Shown here: positions 7,614-14,432 of the stretch, one piece after another | How positions within the stretch are numbered: position 1 is the first letter of the stretch | Layout: every line of letters begins with the position of its first letter | Assembly: GCA_031278575.1 (NCBI GenBank) | Contig: JAITKD010000002.1 | Coordinates: 1 to 16,412 of the forward strand | Length of the DNA stretch: 16,412 bases | Direction: 5' to 3' | Source: Spirochaetaceae bacterium | GTDB lineage: Bacteria > Spirochaetota > Spirochaetia > Treponematales > Breznakiellaceae | Notes under the pieces: generated by a model | The model's input: the letters and a program-made list of their open reading frames with translations, nothing else | What the model was told of the DNA's origin: nothing | Databases searched by the model: none | Program-made: the position numbers and the translations under genes

Positions 7614-7634
7614 TAGGGAAACGCTGATTAACTT
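7614..7634. repeat. Solo 21-bp end of the hairpin repeat family
   Basis: These 21 bases are identical to 13698-13718, the left end of the repeat copy near the metalloregulator gene. The match stops 6 bp before the stop codon of the ABC ATPase gene (on its downstream side). No right end or second hairpin is seen nearby, so it is a remnant or an isolated end. Confidence 0.75.
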
Positions 7635-7640
7635 TTTGTT

Positions 7641-8384
7641 TTATCCGGGGGTCAGGGCTTTAAGGAGGGTACGTTCCAGCTTACCATGGGCGGGGGAACC
7701 GTAGGCCCGTTCTTTAGGGCTCAATGAAATTTTTTTGTCCAGGACGACTCCCCCCGGGGGCTGGGTCAGAACCAGGATCCGTTCCCCCAAATAAATGGCC
7801 TCCCGGGGGTCGTGGGTTACCGCAAGGGCCCGGCGTTTTTCTTTCTGGAGCAGATCTAAGAGCAGATCCATAAGTTCCAGCCGGCGGGGAATATCCAGGG
7901 ACTGAAAGGGTTCATCCAGGAGAATGAGGGTACCGGGGTAGGCAAAGGCCCGGGCCATGGAGACCCGCTGTCGTTCTCCCCCGGAAAGTTCGTCAGGATA
8001 GGCCCCGGATTTATCCCCCAAAGAAACCATTTCCAGAAAATACCGGGACCGGGCTTCAGCCTCCTTTTTCCCCAGGGGGCCCTCAATAGGGATCATCACG
8101 TTTTCCAAGACCCTATACCAGGGGAGGAGCCGGGGTTCCTGAAATATAAAAGAAACCGCTTCCTCCCCTCCGTTTCCGCCCGGCTTCTCCCCCCGGCGAA
8201 TTTCCCCGGATCGGGGTTTTATAAGGCCGGCAATGAGCCGTAAAAGGGTGGTCTTGCCGCAGCCTGAGGGCCCCAGGATCACGACGGGGTTTCCCTCGTC
8301 AAGATCCAGGGAAAAATTTTCAAAAAGGGGATTCCCGGTAAAGGTAAAGGTTATGTTTTTAAGAAAAAAAACGGGAGCCTTCAT
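7641..8384 (-). CDS. ABC importer ATPase, nitrate/sulfonate/taurine type
   Basis: A 247-residue nucleotide-binding subunit that powers the importer encoded upstream. Visible motifs: Walker A GPSGCGKTT (38-46), Q-loop FQEPRLLPW (Gln82), signature LSGGERQR (133-140), Walker B LILLDEP (153-159), D-loop SLD and the H-loop His191 in AVTHDPREA. QEPRLLPW is typical of the SsuB/TauB/NrtD and ThiZ-like group. The ATG overlaps the permease stop as ATGA, so translation is probably coupled. It is the last gene of the operon. No convincing intrinsic terminator follows; a 21-bp repeat end lies just downstream. The substrate cannot be decided from this subunit. Confidence 0.93.
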   Translation of the reverse strand: MKAPVFFLKNITFTFTGNPLFENFSLDLDEGNPVVILGPSGCGKTTLLRLIAGLIKPRSGEIRRGEKPGGNGGEEAVSFIFQEPRLLPWYRVLENVMIPIEGPLGKKEAEARSRYFLEMVSLGDKSGAYPDELSGGERQRVSMARAFAYPGTLILLDEPFQSLDIPRRLELMDLLLDLLQKEKRRALAVTHDPREAIYLGERILVLTQPPGGVVLDKKISLSPKERAYGSPAHGKLERTLLKALTPG

Positions 8385-9154
8385 CGGGTAAGTCCCCGTT
8401 TTTTTAAGGCGGAAAGGAACAGGCTGAGGAGGGATTGGGAAAGGGCGGCGGCCAAAACCGTCGCCGCGGTCCAGGCAAAAAGCTCCGGAGTTTCAAGCTG
8501 GGCTTTTGCCTGTTGCATCCCCGTTCCCAGGGATCGGACGGGCTGTACCAGCACCTCCGCGGCGACCACAACCTTCCAACAGAGGGAAAGGGAACTCCGC
8601 AGCCCTCCCAGAATAAATGGGACCAGGGCGGGGATATAGAGCCGCATCAGGGTTTCCACCCGGGACAAACGATACGCCCGCAAAAGTTCGACAAGCCGGG
8701 GATCCACCGCCCCTATCCCGGTCATGGTATTGGCGGCCATCACCGGAAACACCATAAGAAACGCGGTAAATACCGGGGTTTGTTCCGAACCAAGCCAAAG
8801 AAAGGCGATAAGGATCACCGCCATGACCGGGGTAGCGGAAATAACCGCAAAAAGGGGCCGTAGAAAGGCCGCCGCCCGTTTGTCAAGTCCCGAAGCGATC
8901 CCCGCCAAAATCCCCAGGGGTACGGATATCAAAATCCCCAGGATCACCCGAAAAAAACTATTTCCCAAGGAACGAAAAAACCTTTCGGTCGTAACCAGGG
9001 CGGCAAACTTCATAAAAACCGGCAGGGGTCCCGGGAAAAGCAGGATACTCCCTGAATACCGGGACATAAGTTCCCAAAGAACGAGGAGCGTAAGGACCCC
9101 CAAAAAACCGAATAAGCGGCCCCGTTCTCCCCCCTTCCGGTTGCTTTTTATCAT
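8381..9154 (-). CDS. ABC importer permease, SsuC/TauC-like
   Basis: A 257-residue inner-membrane permease of the BPD_transp_1 type. The N-terminal helix (about 14-30) is followed by membrane segments around 67-87, 96-120, 126-145 and 218-247. The coupling loop that contacts the ATPase is the EAA-like stretch ELLRAYRLSRVETLMRLYIP (about 166-185), followed by FILGGLRSSLSLCWKVVVAAE. That C-terminal half is diagnostic for the nitrate/sulfonate/bicarbonate permeases. It sits 15 bp after the binding-protein gene and overlaps the ATPase gene by 4 bp, in normal importer order. The ribosome binding site is poor (an ACGGG next to the ATG), so coupling to the upstream gene is likely. Confidence 0.92.
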   Translation of the reverse strand: MIKSNRKGGERGRLFGFLGVLTLLVLWELMSRYSGSILLFPGPLPVFMKFAALVTTERFFRSLGNSFFRVILGILISVPLGILAGIASGLDKRAAAFLRPLFAVISATPVMAVILIAFLWLGSEQTPVFTAFLMVFPVMAANTMTGIGAVDPRLVELLRAYRLSRVETLMRLYIPALVPFILGGLRSSLSLCWKVVVAAEVLVQPVRSLGTGMQQAKAQLETPELFAWTAATVLAAALSQSLLSLFLSALKKRGLTR

Positions 9155-9169
9155 CCCGTAAAAACCTGC

Positions 9170-10135
9170 CTATATCCCCGGAAAATCAAGATAAAAAGTA
9201 TCCGGCGGCAGGGCGCCTCCTATGGCAACGGGGGCAAATTCCAGGAAAATCGTAAAGAGGGCTTCCAGGGATGACCGGGCTTCCGCCGCGGGCACAAACA
9301 CATAATTACTCCGGGGTATGGCGGCGCTTACCACGGCAGCCCGGAGCCCCAGGTCATGTTTCTCCACCAGAGCCCCCGCCGCCTGGGGATTAGCGGTAAC
9401 CCACCGGATGGAATTTTTATAGGCCTCCAGGATGATCCGGATCGCTTCAGGCCGGGACCGGGCAAATTCGGCATCCACCACCAACACCGTCATGGGAAAA
9501 TTCCCCTTCCCCCCGGCCTTGATCCATTCGGCCTCAATATCGGCAACTTCCCGCAGGCCGGGTTTCCCGGTCCGGGCCATGGTAGCAAAAGGTTCGGGGA
9601 GGAGGGCCGTGGATATCCGTCCCGCAATCAGCGATTGGGCAATTTCCGGGTAGGCCAGGGAATACCCCAGTTGTACATCCTTCCCGGGGGTTATCCCCCG
9701 GGAAAGGAGGATACGCCGGAACACTAAATCCGGGGTTGCCCCCTGACCGGCTACCTCCACGGTCTTACCCCGGAGGCCCTCAATGTTCCGTACCGCCGGA
9801 TCGGAACTTAAAAGACTCAACATCCCCGCGCCAACCACCGCGGCGATTTGCAGGGGCTTTCCCCCGGAGGCTATCTTGGCCGCCACATTGGGGGGCAGGA
9901 TCCCGACCTTGGCCTCCCCTGAAATAAACCGGGCCGCCAGGAGATCCGCCTGGGCCAGGGCTTCCAAGCGGACGCTCATCCCCTGAATAACCGGCGGCTC
10001 CTCAAAGAGCCGAATCATCCCCACCCCGGACGGTCCTTTGATACCGTATATGGTAAGGGAAGACTGGGCGCCGAGGAAACCGGTCAAACAGCCGAATATT
10101 AAAAGAAAGAATACTCCATATTTATACGCCTTCAT
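9170..10135 (-). CDS. ABC importer periplasmic substrate-binding protein (SsuA/NMT1-like)
   Basis: A periplasmic binding protein of 321 residues from the chosen ATG. The signal peptide is MKAYKYGVFFLLIFGCLTGF followed by a LGAQ cleavage region. The mature part has an SsuA/NMT1-like layout: SLTIYGIKGPSGVGMIRL, GILPPNVAAKIASG, LRGKTVEVAGQGATPDLVFRR, then QSLIAGRISTALLPEPFAT and FARSRPEAIRIILEAYKNSI. A GTG at 10144 would add three residues, but it overlaps the AGGAG ribosome binding site; the ATG at 10133-10135 lies 8 bases after that site and is preferred. It is first in a three-gene operon with its own promoter. The family carries sulfonates, taurine, nitrate, riboflavin or pyrimidine precursors. 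No neighbouring metabolic gene or riboswitch identifies the ligand here. Confidence 0.88.
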   Translation of the reverse strand: MKAYKYGVFFLLIFGCLTGFLGAQSSLTIYGIKGPSGVGMIRLFEEPPVIQGMSVRLEALAQADLLAARFISGEAKVGILPPNVAAKIASGGKPLQIAAVVGAGMLSLLSSDPAVRNIEGLRGKTVEVAGQGATPDLVFRRILLSRGITPGKDVQLGYSLAYPEIAQSLIAGRISTALLPEPFATMARTGKPGLREVADIEAEWIKAGGKGNFPMTVLVVDAEFARSRPEAIRIILEAYKNSIRWVTANPQAAGALVEKHDLGLRAAVVSAAIPRSNYVFVPAAEARSSLEALFTIFLEFAPVAIGGALPPDTFYLDFPGI

Positions 10136-10159
10136 ACTTTTCACTCCTATTGGAATAGT

Positions 10160-10189
10160 AATATACCAGAATTATTATCATTCCGGCAA
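10160..10189 (-). promoter_or_regulatory. Predicted promoter of the ABC importer operon
   Basis: On the minus strand TTGCCG (10184-10189) and TATATT (10160-10165) are 18 bases apart, placing the start about 15-20 bases before the start codon. The rest of the intergenic space, 10190-10354, shows no gene, riboswitch-like fold or clear terminator. Confidence 0.45.
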
Positions 10190-10354
10190 GCGGGCGAATA
10201 TGTTGAGGACAAAGGGCAGATACGGGAAATACCGGACGGGATTAATCCGATTTTCCGTTTATATGACAGCCGCGGCTTGATCTGACATTTGAAGAACCCC
10301 TATGGGTCCGTTCCCCGGGGAGGTTCATCGGTACTCGCCCTGGTTCCCCTATTA

Positions 10355-10383
10355 TTGAACATTTTACTAAAACATAGTATTAT
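10355..10383 (+). promoter_or_regulatory. Predicted sigma-70 promoter of valS
   Basis: TTGAAC (10355-10360) and TATTAT (10378-10383) are separated by exactly 17 bases. The start would lie near 10390, immediately before the AAGGAG ribosome binding site (10392-10397), so the leader is very short and leaves no room for a T-box or other leader control. Confidence 0.65.
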
Positions 10384-10402
10384 TCAAACATAAGGAGATC
10401 CG

Positions 10403-13084
10403 ATGAAGGCGATTGAACTGGAAAAAGCCTTTGATCCAAAAGGTTTTGAAGAGCGGATCTATGCCCAGTGGCAAAAGGCCGGGGCCTTTAAGCCCGGAAT
10501 CGGAGGAAATACCTCCGGGACCCCCTATGTGGTGGTTATTCCCCCTCCGAATGTAACCGGGGTTCTCCATCTTGGGCATGGTCTTAACATCTGCCTTCAG
10601 GATATCGTGATCCGGTTCCACCGTATGCGGGGGGAACCCACCCTCTGGGTTCCCGGTACGGATCACGCGGGAATCGCCACCCAGAACGTGGTAGAGCGCC
10701 GGCTCAAGGCAAAGGGGATAAACCGTTCCGATCTGGGCAGGGAAAAATTCGTGGAAGAAACCTGGAAGGTCAAGGAGGAACACCACGCCGTCATCTCCAA
10801 GCAGATTTCCCGCATGGGGGCCAGTGTGGATTGGTCCAGGGAACGTTTTACCCTGGACGAAGGACTTTCCCGGGCGGTACGGGAGGTTTTCGTTACCCTC
10901 TACGAGCGGGAGCTCCTCTACAAGGGCAACTACCTGGTCAACTGGTGTTGTTCCTGCGGTACCGCCCTTTCCGATGACGAGGTGGAACACGAGGACGCCC
11001 CCGGAAAAATGTATCATCTGAGATACCCGTTACTGGAAGGGGGGACCGGCTCCCCTTCCGGCGTTTTTATCGAACTTGCTACCACCCGGCCGGAGACCAT
11101 GCTGGGGGATACCGCCGTAGCGGTTCATCCGGAAGATCCCCGTTACCGCGCCCTGGTGGGAAAGCAGGCGGTTCTTCCCCTTACCGGCCGGAACATCCCG
11201 GTGATTGCCGATCCCTATGTGGATCGGGAATTCGGAACCGGGGTGGTGAAGATCACCCCGGCCCATGATCCCAACGACTGGGATGTGGGAAAACGTCACG
11301 ATCTTCCGGTGATCAACATCCTCAGTCCCGACGGGCGTCTCAACGACCAGGTACCCGAAAAGTACCGGGGCCTTACGGTAAAAGAGGCCCGGGAAGCGGT
11401 AGTCGAAGACCTCAAGAGCGGAGGTTTTTATATCCGGGAGGAAGCTATTACCCATGCGGTGGGGCACTGTTACCGCTGCCACACGGTGATTGAACCCTTC
11501 CTTTCGGAGCAGTGGTTTGTCAAGATGAAGCCCCTGGCGGAAAAGGCCCTGGCGGCCTGGGAACGGGGGGAACTCATCTTTTTTCCCCGGAAATGGGAAA
11601 ACACCTACCGGCATTGGCTGCTCAATATCCGGGATTGGTGCATAAGCCGTCAGCTCTGGTGGGGCCACCGGATTCCCGCCTGGTCCTGTAAGGATTGCGG
11701 CAAGATCTCCGTGTCCCGGACGGATATTTCCCTTTGTCCCGGCTGCGGTTCAAAAAACATAGAACAGGACCCGGACGTGCTGGATACCTGGTTCTCAAGC
11801 TGGCTCTGGCCCTTCAGTACCCTGGGCTGGGAATCTTCCGCCAGTAATACCGCGGATCTGCGGGCCTACTATCCCACCACGACGCTGGTAACCGGCTACG
11901 ACATCATCTTTTTCTGGGTCGCCCGGATGATCATGGCGGGGCTGGAATTTACCGGGCAGGTTCCTTTCCGGGACATTTACATCACCGGGCTCCTCCGGGA
12001 TAAGCAGGGCCGGAAGATGAGTAAAAGCCTCGGGAATGGCCTTGATCCCCTGGAACTGGTGGATGATTTTGGCGCCGACGCCCTCAAGTTCACCCTGGCC
12101 TTTATGTGCGCCCAGGGGCAGGATATCCTTATCGACAAGGAATCGGTCAAAATGGGGTCCCGGTTCGCCAACAAGATATGGAACGCCAGCCGGTATATCC
12201 TGATGAACCTGGACGGCCGGAATTTGGTCCCGGAGCCTTCCCTGCTTCCGGTGGATACCTGGATCCGGTCCCGGCTCAACAACGCGGCCCGGACCATAGA
12301 AGCGGCCTTTCTTTCATATCGGTACAACGATGCAGCCCAGATCGCCTATGAATATTTTTGGAACGACTTCTGTGACTGGTATGTGGAAGCCGCCAAACGT
12401 TCCATAAAAGAGGGGGATGAAACCGAAAAAGACCGGGCCGCCACGGTGCTGCTGGAGGTCCTCTCCGAATCCCTGCGGCTGCTCCATCCGCTTTTGCCCT
12501 TTGTTACCGAGGAAATATACCAGAAACTCCCCAATACCGAAGGGCTTTTAATGACCGCCCCCTATCCCCGGTATGACAAAAACCGGGCGGACCCCCAGGG
12601 GGAGGAACAATTCGCCTTCCTTCAGGAACTGATCCGGGCGGTACGGACCCTGCGGAGTGAATGTACGGTTCCGCCGGATAAAAAGATACGCCTCCTCGTA
12701 TGTCCCGATAAAAAACATAGGGAATTCCTCGGGGAAAACGCGGGCCTGGTAAAACTCCTCGCGGGCATTGGGGACTTGGAAATTGCCCTTCCCGACAAAA
12801 CAGGGGGTCCGGGCCGGCCCGAAACTGCCATCGGCCTGGTCGGTTCGGGGTTTGAGGCCTTTGTATTTATCGCCGATGCGGTGGATACCGCCTTCCTCAA
12901 ACAAAAATTTATCAAAGAAATTGAGAAAGATCGGGGGTTTATTTCTTCCCTAAAAACAAAACTCGCCAATGACCGGTTCGTAAAAAACGCCCCCCCGGAA
13001 TTGGTGACGGGGGAGCGGATAAAACTGGAGGATGCGGTAAAACGCGCGGAAAAACTTGAATCCTATATACGGGATATGGCGTAA
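10403..13084 (+). CDS. valS: Valyl-tRNA synthetase
   Basis: An 893-residue cytoplasmic class I synthetase that charges tRNA-Val. The HIGH-type motif is PPPNVTGVLHLGHG (HLGH at 56-59) and the KMSKS motif is at 538-542 (GRKMSKSLGN). The editing domain, about residues 205-345, shows TTRPETMLGDTAVAVHPED and VVKITPAHDPNDWDVG, which remove mischarged threonine in this family. A four-Cys zinc ribbon (Cys429, 432, 445, 448) interrupts the catalytic domain. The anticodon-binding helices follow, and the C-terminal arm from about 820 is a predicted coiled coil, as in other ValRS proteins. Length is normal. The start is fixed by AAGGAG 5 bases upstream and by a near-consensus promoter. It is followed 9 bp later by an HD hydrolase gene, probably cotranscribed. 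Confidence 0.98.
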   Translation: MKAIELEKAFDPKGFEERIYAQWQKAGAFKPGIGGNTSGTPYVVVIPPPNVTGVLHLGHGLNICLQDIVIRFHRMRGEPTLWVPGTDHAGIATQNVVERRLKAKGINRSDLGREKFVEETWKVKEEHHAVISKQISRMGASVDWSRERFTLDEGLSRAVREVFVTLYERELLYKGNYLVNWCCSCGTALSDDEVEHEDAPGKMYHLRYPLLEGGTGSPSGVFIELATTRPETMLGDTAVAVHPEDPRYRALVGKQAVLPLTGRNIPVIADPYVDREFGTGVVKITPAHDPNDWDVGKRHDLPVINILSPDGRLNDQVPEKYRGLTVKEAREAVVEDLKSGGFYIREEAITHAVGHCYRCHTVIEPFLSEQWFVKMKPLAEKALAAWERGELIFFPRKWENTYRHWLLNIRDWCISRQLWWGHRIPAWSCKDCGKISVSRTDISLCPGCGSKNIEQDPDVLDTWFSSWLWPFSTLGWESSASNTADLRAYYPTTTLVTGYDIIFFWVARMIMAGLEFTGQVPFRDIYITGLLRDKQGRKMSKSLGNGLDPLELVDDFGADALKFTLAFMCAQGQDILIDKESVKMGSRFANKIWNASRYILMNLDGRNLVPEPSLLPVDTWIRSRLNNAARTIEAAFLSYRYNDAAQIAYEYFWNDFCDWYVEAAKRSIKEGDETEKDRAATVLLEVLSESLRLLHPLLPFVTEEIYQKLPNTEGLLMTAPYPRYDKNRADPQGEEQFAFLQELIRAVRTLRSECTVPPDKKIRLLVCPDKKHREFLGENAGLVKLLAGIGDLEIALPDKTGGPGRPETAIGLVGSGFEAFVFIADAVDTAFLKQKFIKEIEKDRGFISSLKTKLANDRFVKNAPPELVTGERIKLEDAVKRAEKLESYIRDMA

Positions 13085-13093
13085 GGATTCAAA

Positions 13094-13639
13094 ATGACCA
13101 CCGAAGAGATGCTCCGGCTGAAAGGAACCTTTCTTGCCCCCTATATGCAGCTTGCCACCGCCCTTATCGGTAAAGTCCGGGACGGCGGGGGAAATATGTT
13201 CCGCCATCAGATCGATACCATGGCGACTCTGATCGATTACGGTTATATTGATTCCATTCTCCTCAAGGCTTCGGTAGTCCACGATCTTCTTGAAGACGTT
13301 CCCGAATTTAACCACAACCTGCTTTTATCCATTGATTTCGAAAGCCCCGCGGTGTACGATCTGGTTTTGGAGGTTACCCGTTTCCCCGAAGAAACCAAGG
13401 GGGAATTTCTTACCCGGATCTATGAAAGCGGGTCCCGGCCCGCCAAGATCCTAAAGGTGGCGGACCGTATATCCAATATGATCTCCCTGGGTTTTGTGAT
13501 AAACCAGGAATTCATCCACCGTTATACCGAGGAAACGGTCCGGTATATTTTTCCTATCGCCGAAGAGGTGGATAAGGCCATGTTTTCGGAACTGCAATCA
13601 TTGGTGGAATCCCGGAGAAAATTTCTTTCCTTTATGTGA
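13094..13639 (+). CDS. Small HD-domain hydrolase, MESH1/RelA-SpoT-like (probable small alarmone hydrolase)
   Basis: A 181-residue single-domain protein. Metal-binding positions of the RelA/SpoT hydrolase fold are visible: His38 (FRHQID), His63-Asp64 with the HDxxED motif (VVHDLLEDV, Glu67-Asp68) and Asp124 in KVADRISNM. Spacing is close to that of MESH1, about 180 residues, with His35, His61-Asp62 and Asp122. No synthetase domain, TGS or ACT domain is present. I infer Mn-dependent hydrolysis of (p)ppGpp; another nucleotide phosphohydrolase role remains possible. AAGGA overlapping the valS stop codon lies 6 bases before the ATG, which suggests coupled expression with valS, the enzyme whose failure would cause a stringent response. 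The region after the gene (13640-13695) shows no clear terminator. Confidence 0.8.
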   Translation: MTTEEMLRLKGTFLAPYMQLATALIGKVRDGGGNMFRHQIDTMATLIDYGYIDSILLKASVVHDLLEDVPEFNHNLLLSIDFESPAVYDLVLEVTRFPEETKGEFLTRIYESGSRPAKILKVADRISNMISLGFVINQEFIHRYTEETVRYIFPIAEEVDKAMFSELQSLVESRRKFLSFM

Positions 13640-13695
13640 GGATGAAGGGTTCGCCCCCGGGGTACCGGAGTTGACCCGCGATCCGGTTTCAATAC

Positions 13696-13787
13696 GTTAG
13701 GGAAACGCTGATTAACTTGACGCTAATCGCGTTTCCCTGTTAACGTAGCGCCGATTTATTCTCGATTGAATAAATCAGTGCTTCCTT
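13696..13787. mobile_element. Hairpin repeat copy 1 (92 bp, MITE-like)
   Basis: Shares 91 of 92 positions with the copy at 14294-14419, apart from a 34-bp block missing here. Stem 1: AGGGAAACGC (13699-13708) pairs with GCGTTTCCCT (13729-13738), extended by GATTA/TAATC inside. Stem 2: GATTTATTC (13753-13761) pairs with GAATAAATC (13768-13776). The outer ends 13699-13714 and 13772-13787 are imperfect inverted repeats (12 of 16). No coding capacity. No U-run follows closely enough to call it a terminator. The mobile-element reading is inferred from repetition, terminal symmetry and size. Confidence 0.75.
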
Positions 13788-13814
13788 GGATTTTTTGGTG
13801 ATTCGATATATAGG

Positions 13815-13846
13815 TTGACAAGTACGGATAAATCTCTCAATATAAA
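13815..13846 (+). promoter_or_regulatory. Promoter of the metalloregulator gene; predicted leaderless start
   Basis: A perfect -35 box TTGACA (13815-13820) is followed by CAATAT at 17 bases (13838-13843) or TATAAA at 20 bases (13841-13846). Either -10 places transcription start at about 13849-13853, on or next to the ATG at 13852. There is no Shine-Dalgarno sequence, and an in-frame stop at 13843-13845 rules out an upstream start. I see no clear DtxR/MntR-type operator palindrome. Confidence 0.6.
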
Positions 13847-13851
13847 AATAT

Positions 13852-14220
13852 ATGACCCAATCTTTAGAAGATTATCTTGAAATGGTGAGTTTCCTCGCCG
13901 ACGAAGGGGAGGTCCGGGTGACGGATATCGCTTCCCGGTTGGGAGTATCAAAACCTTCGGTACTTACCGCGTTAAAAGTCCTGGAAGAACAAGGGTTTTT
14001 GGAACATGAACGATACAGTAATGTGGCGCTCACCTCAAAAGGAATTGTCCGGGCCGCGGATATTCGGGAACGGCATTATTTCCTTACCTCTTTTCTTCGG
14101 GACACCGTAGGGGTAAGCCCTGAAACCGCGGAAAAGGACGCCTGTAAAATGGAACACGTTCTTTCGGAAGAAACGTTAAAAAAAATGAAGCTCTTTGTCA
14201 GGGCAAAGAAAAAAGATTAA
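13852..14220 (+). CDS. DtxR/MntR/TroR-family metal-dependent transcriptional regulator
   Basis: A 122-residue regulator with an N-terminal winged helix (residues 1-65, DIASRLGVSKPSVLTALKVL as the HTH and YSNVALTSKG as the wing), then the metal-binding and dimerisation region. There is no C-terminal SH3-like domain, as in MntR. Likely metal ligands by alignment are Asp7, Glu10, His75, Cys98, Glu101 and His102 (DACKMEHVLS). Asp7/Glu10 resemble Bacillus MntR, while Cys98 in place of its Glu99 is like DtxR Cys102, so the site is a hybrid; Mn or Fe is likely but not decided. The family represses metal uptake genes when metal is bound. No transporter gene is nearby, so targets are unknown. The gene stands alone between two direct repeat copies and appears leaderless. 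Confidence 0.9.
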   Translation: MTQSLEDYLEMVSFLADEGEVRVTDIASRLGVSKPSVLTALKVLEEQGFLEHERYSNVALTSKGIVRAADIRERHYFLTSFLRDTVGVSPETAEKDACKMEHVLSEETLKKMKLFVRAKKKD

Positions 14221-14293
14221 GGGAAAGGCCGAAAACCGCGCCCCGTGGGGTCGTAGACGGTACCACGGGTATCGGTATCCTTAGGATCGGGGT

Positions 14294-14419
14294 GTTAGGG
14301 AAACGCTGATGAACTTGACGCTAATCGCGTTTCCCTAAGGTGTTTGCTCATTTCATTGCGCAAATACAACGTTAACGTAGCGCCGATTTATTCTCGATTG
14401 AATAAATCAGTGCTTCCTT
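14294..14419. mobile_element. Hairpin repeat copy 2 (126 bp, MITE-like)
   Basis: Longer form of the 13696-13787 repeat, same orientation, differing by one base (G at 14311) and by an extra 34-bp block at 14337-14370. Stem 1 is 12 bp: TTAGGGAAACGC (14295-14306) with GCGTTTCCCTAA (14327-14338). The extra block has a short TTTGC/GCAAA stem, and the GATTTATTC/GAATAAATC stem follows. TTA occurs at both ends, possibly a 3-bp target duplication; the first copy has TTA at its left and TTG at its right. The 73 bp before this copy (14221-14293) hold only a weak CCCGTGG/CCACGGG inverted repeat (14242-14248, 14263-14269) without a T-run. Confidence 0.75.
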
Positions 14420-14432
14420 AGGAAATTGCGGC

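Noticed and set aside
10038..10280. An 80-codon plus-strand open frame running from the binding-protein gene into the intergenic region
   Set aside because: Its first third is antisense to the signal peptide region of the binding protein, no ribosome binding site is evident, and the protein resembles nothing I recognise.
10145..10402. A riboswitch (TPP or similar) controlling the ABC importer, or a T-box for valS
   Set aside because: Predicted transcription starts leave leaders of only about 15-20 bases on each side, and no conserved riboswitch or T-box motif was recognised.
10367..11017. A 216-codon minus-strand open frame over the start of valS
   Set aside because: It lies across the valS promoter and catalytic N-terminus; its composition is that of a shadow frame and it lacks a domain or a credible upstream signal.
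13753..13796. Repeat stem 2 plus downstream TTTTTT as an intrinsic terminator
   Set aside because: The stem is AT-rich and the T-run starts well after its base, while the second copy of the same stem has no T-run; a terminator role is not supported.
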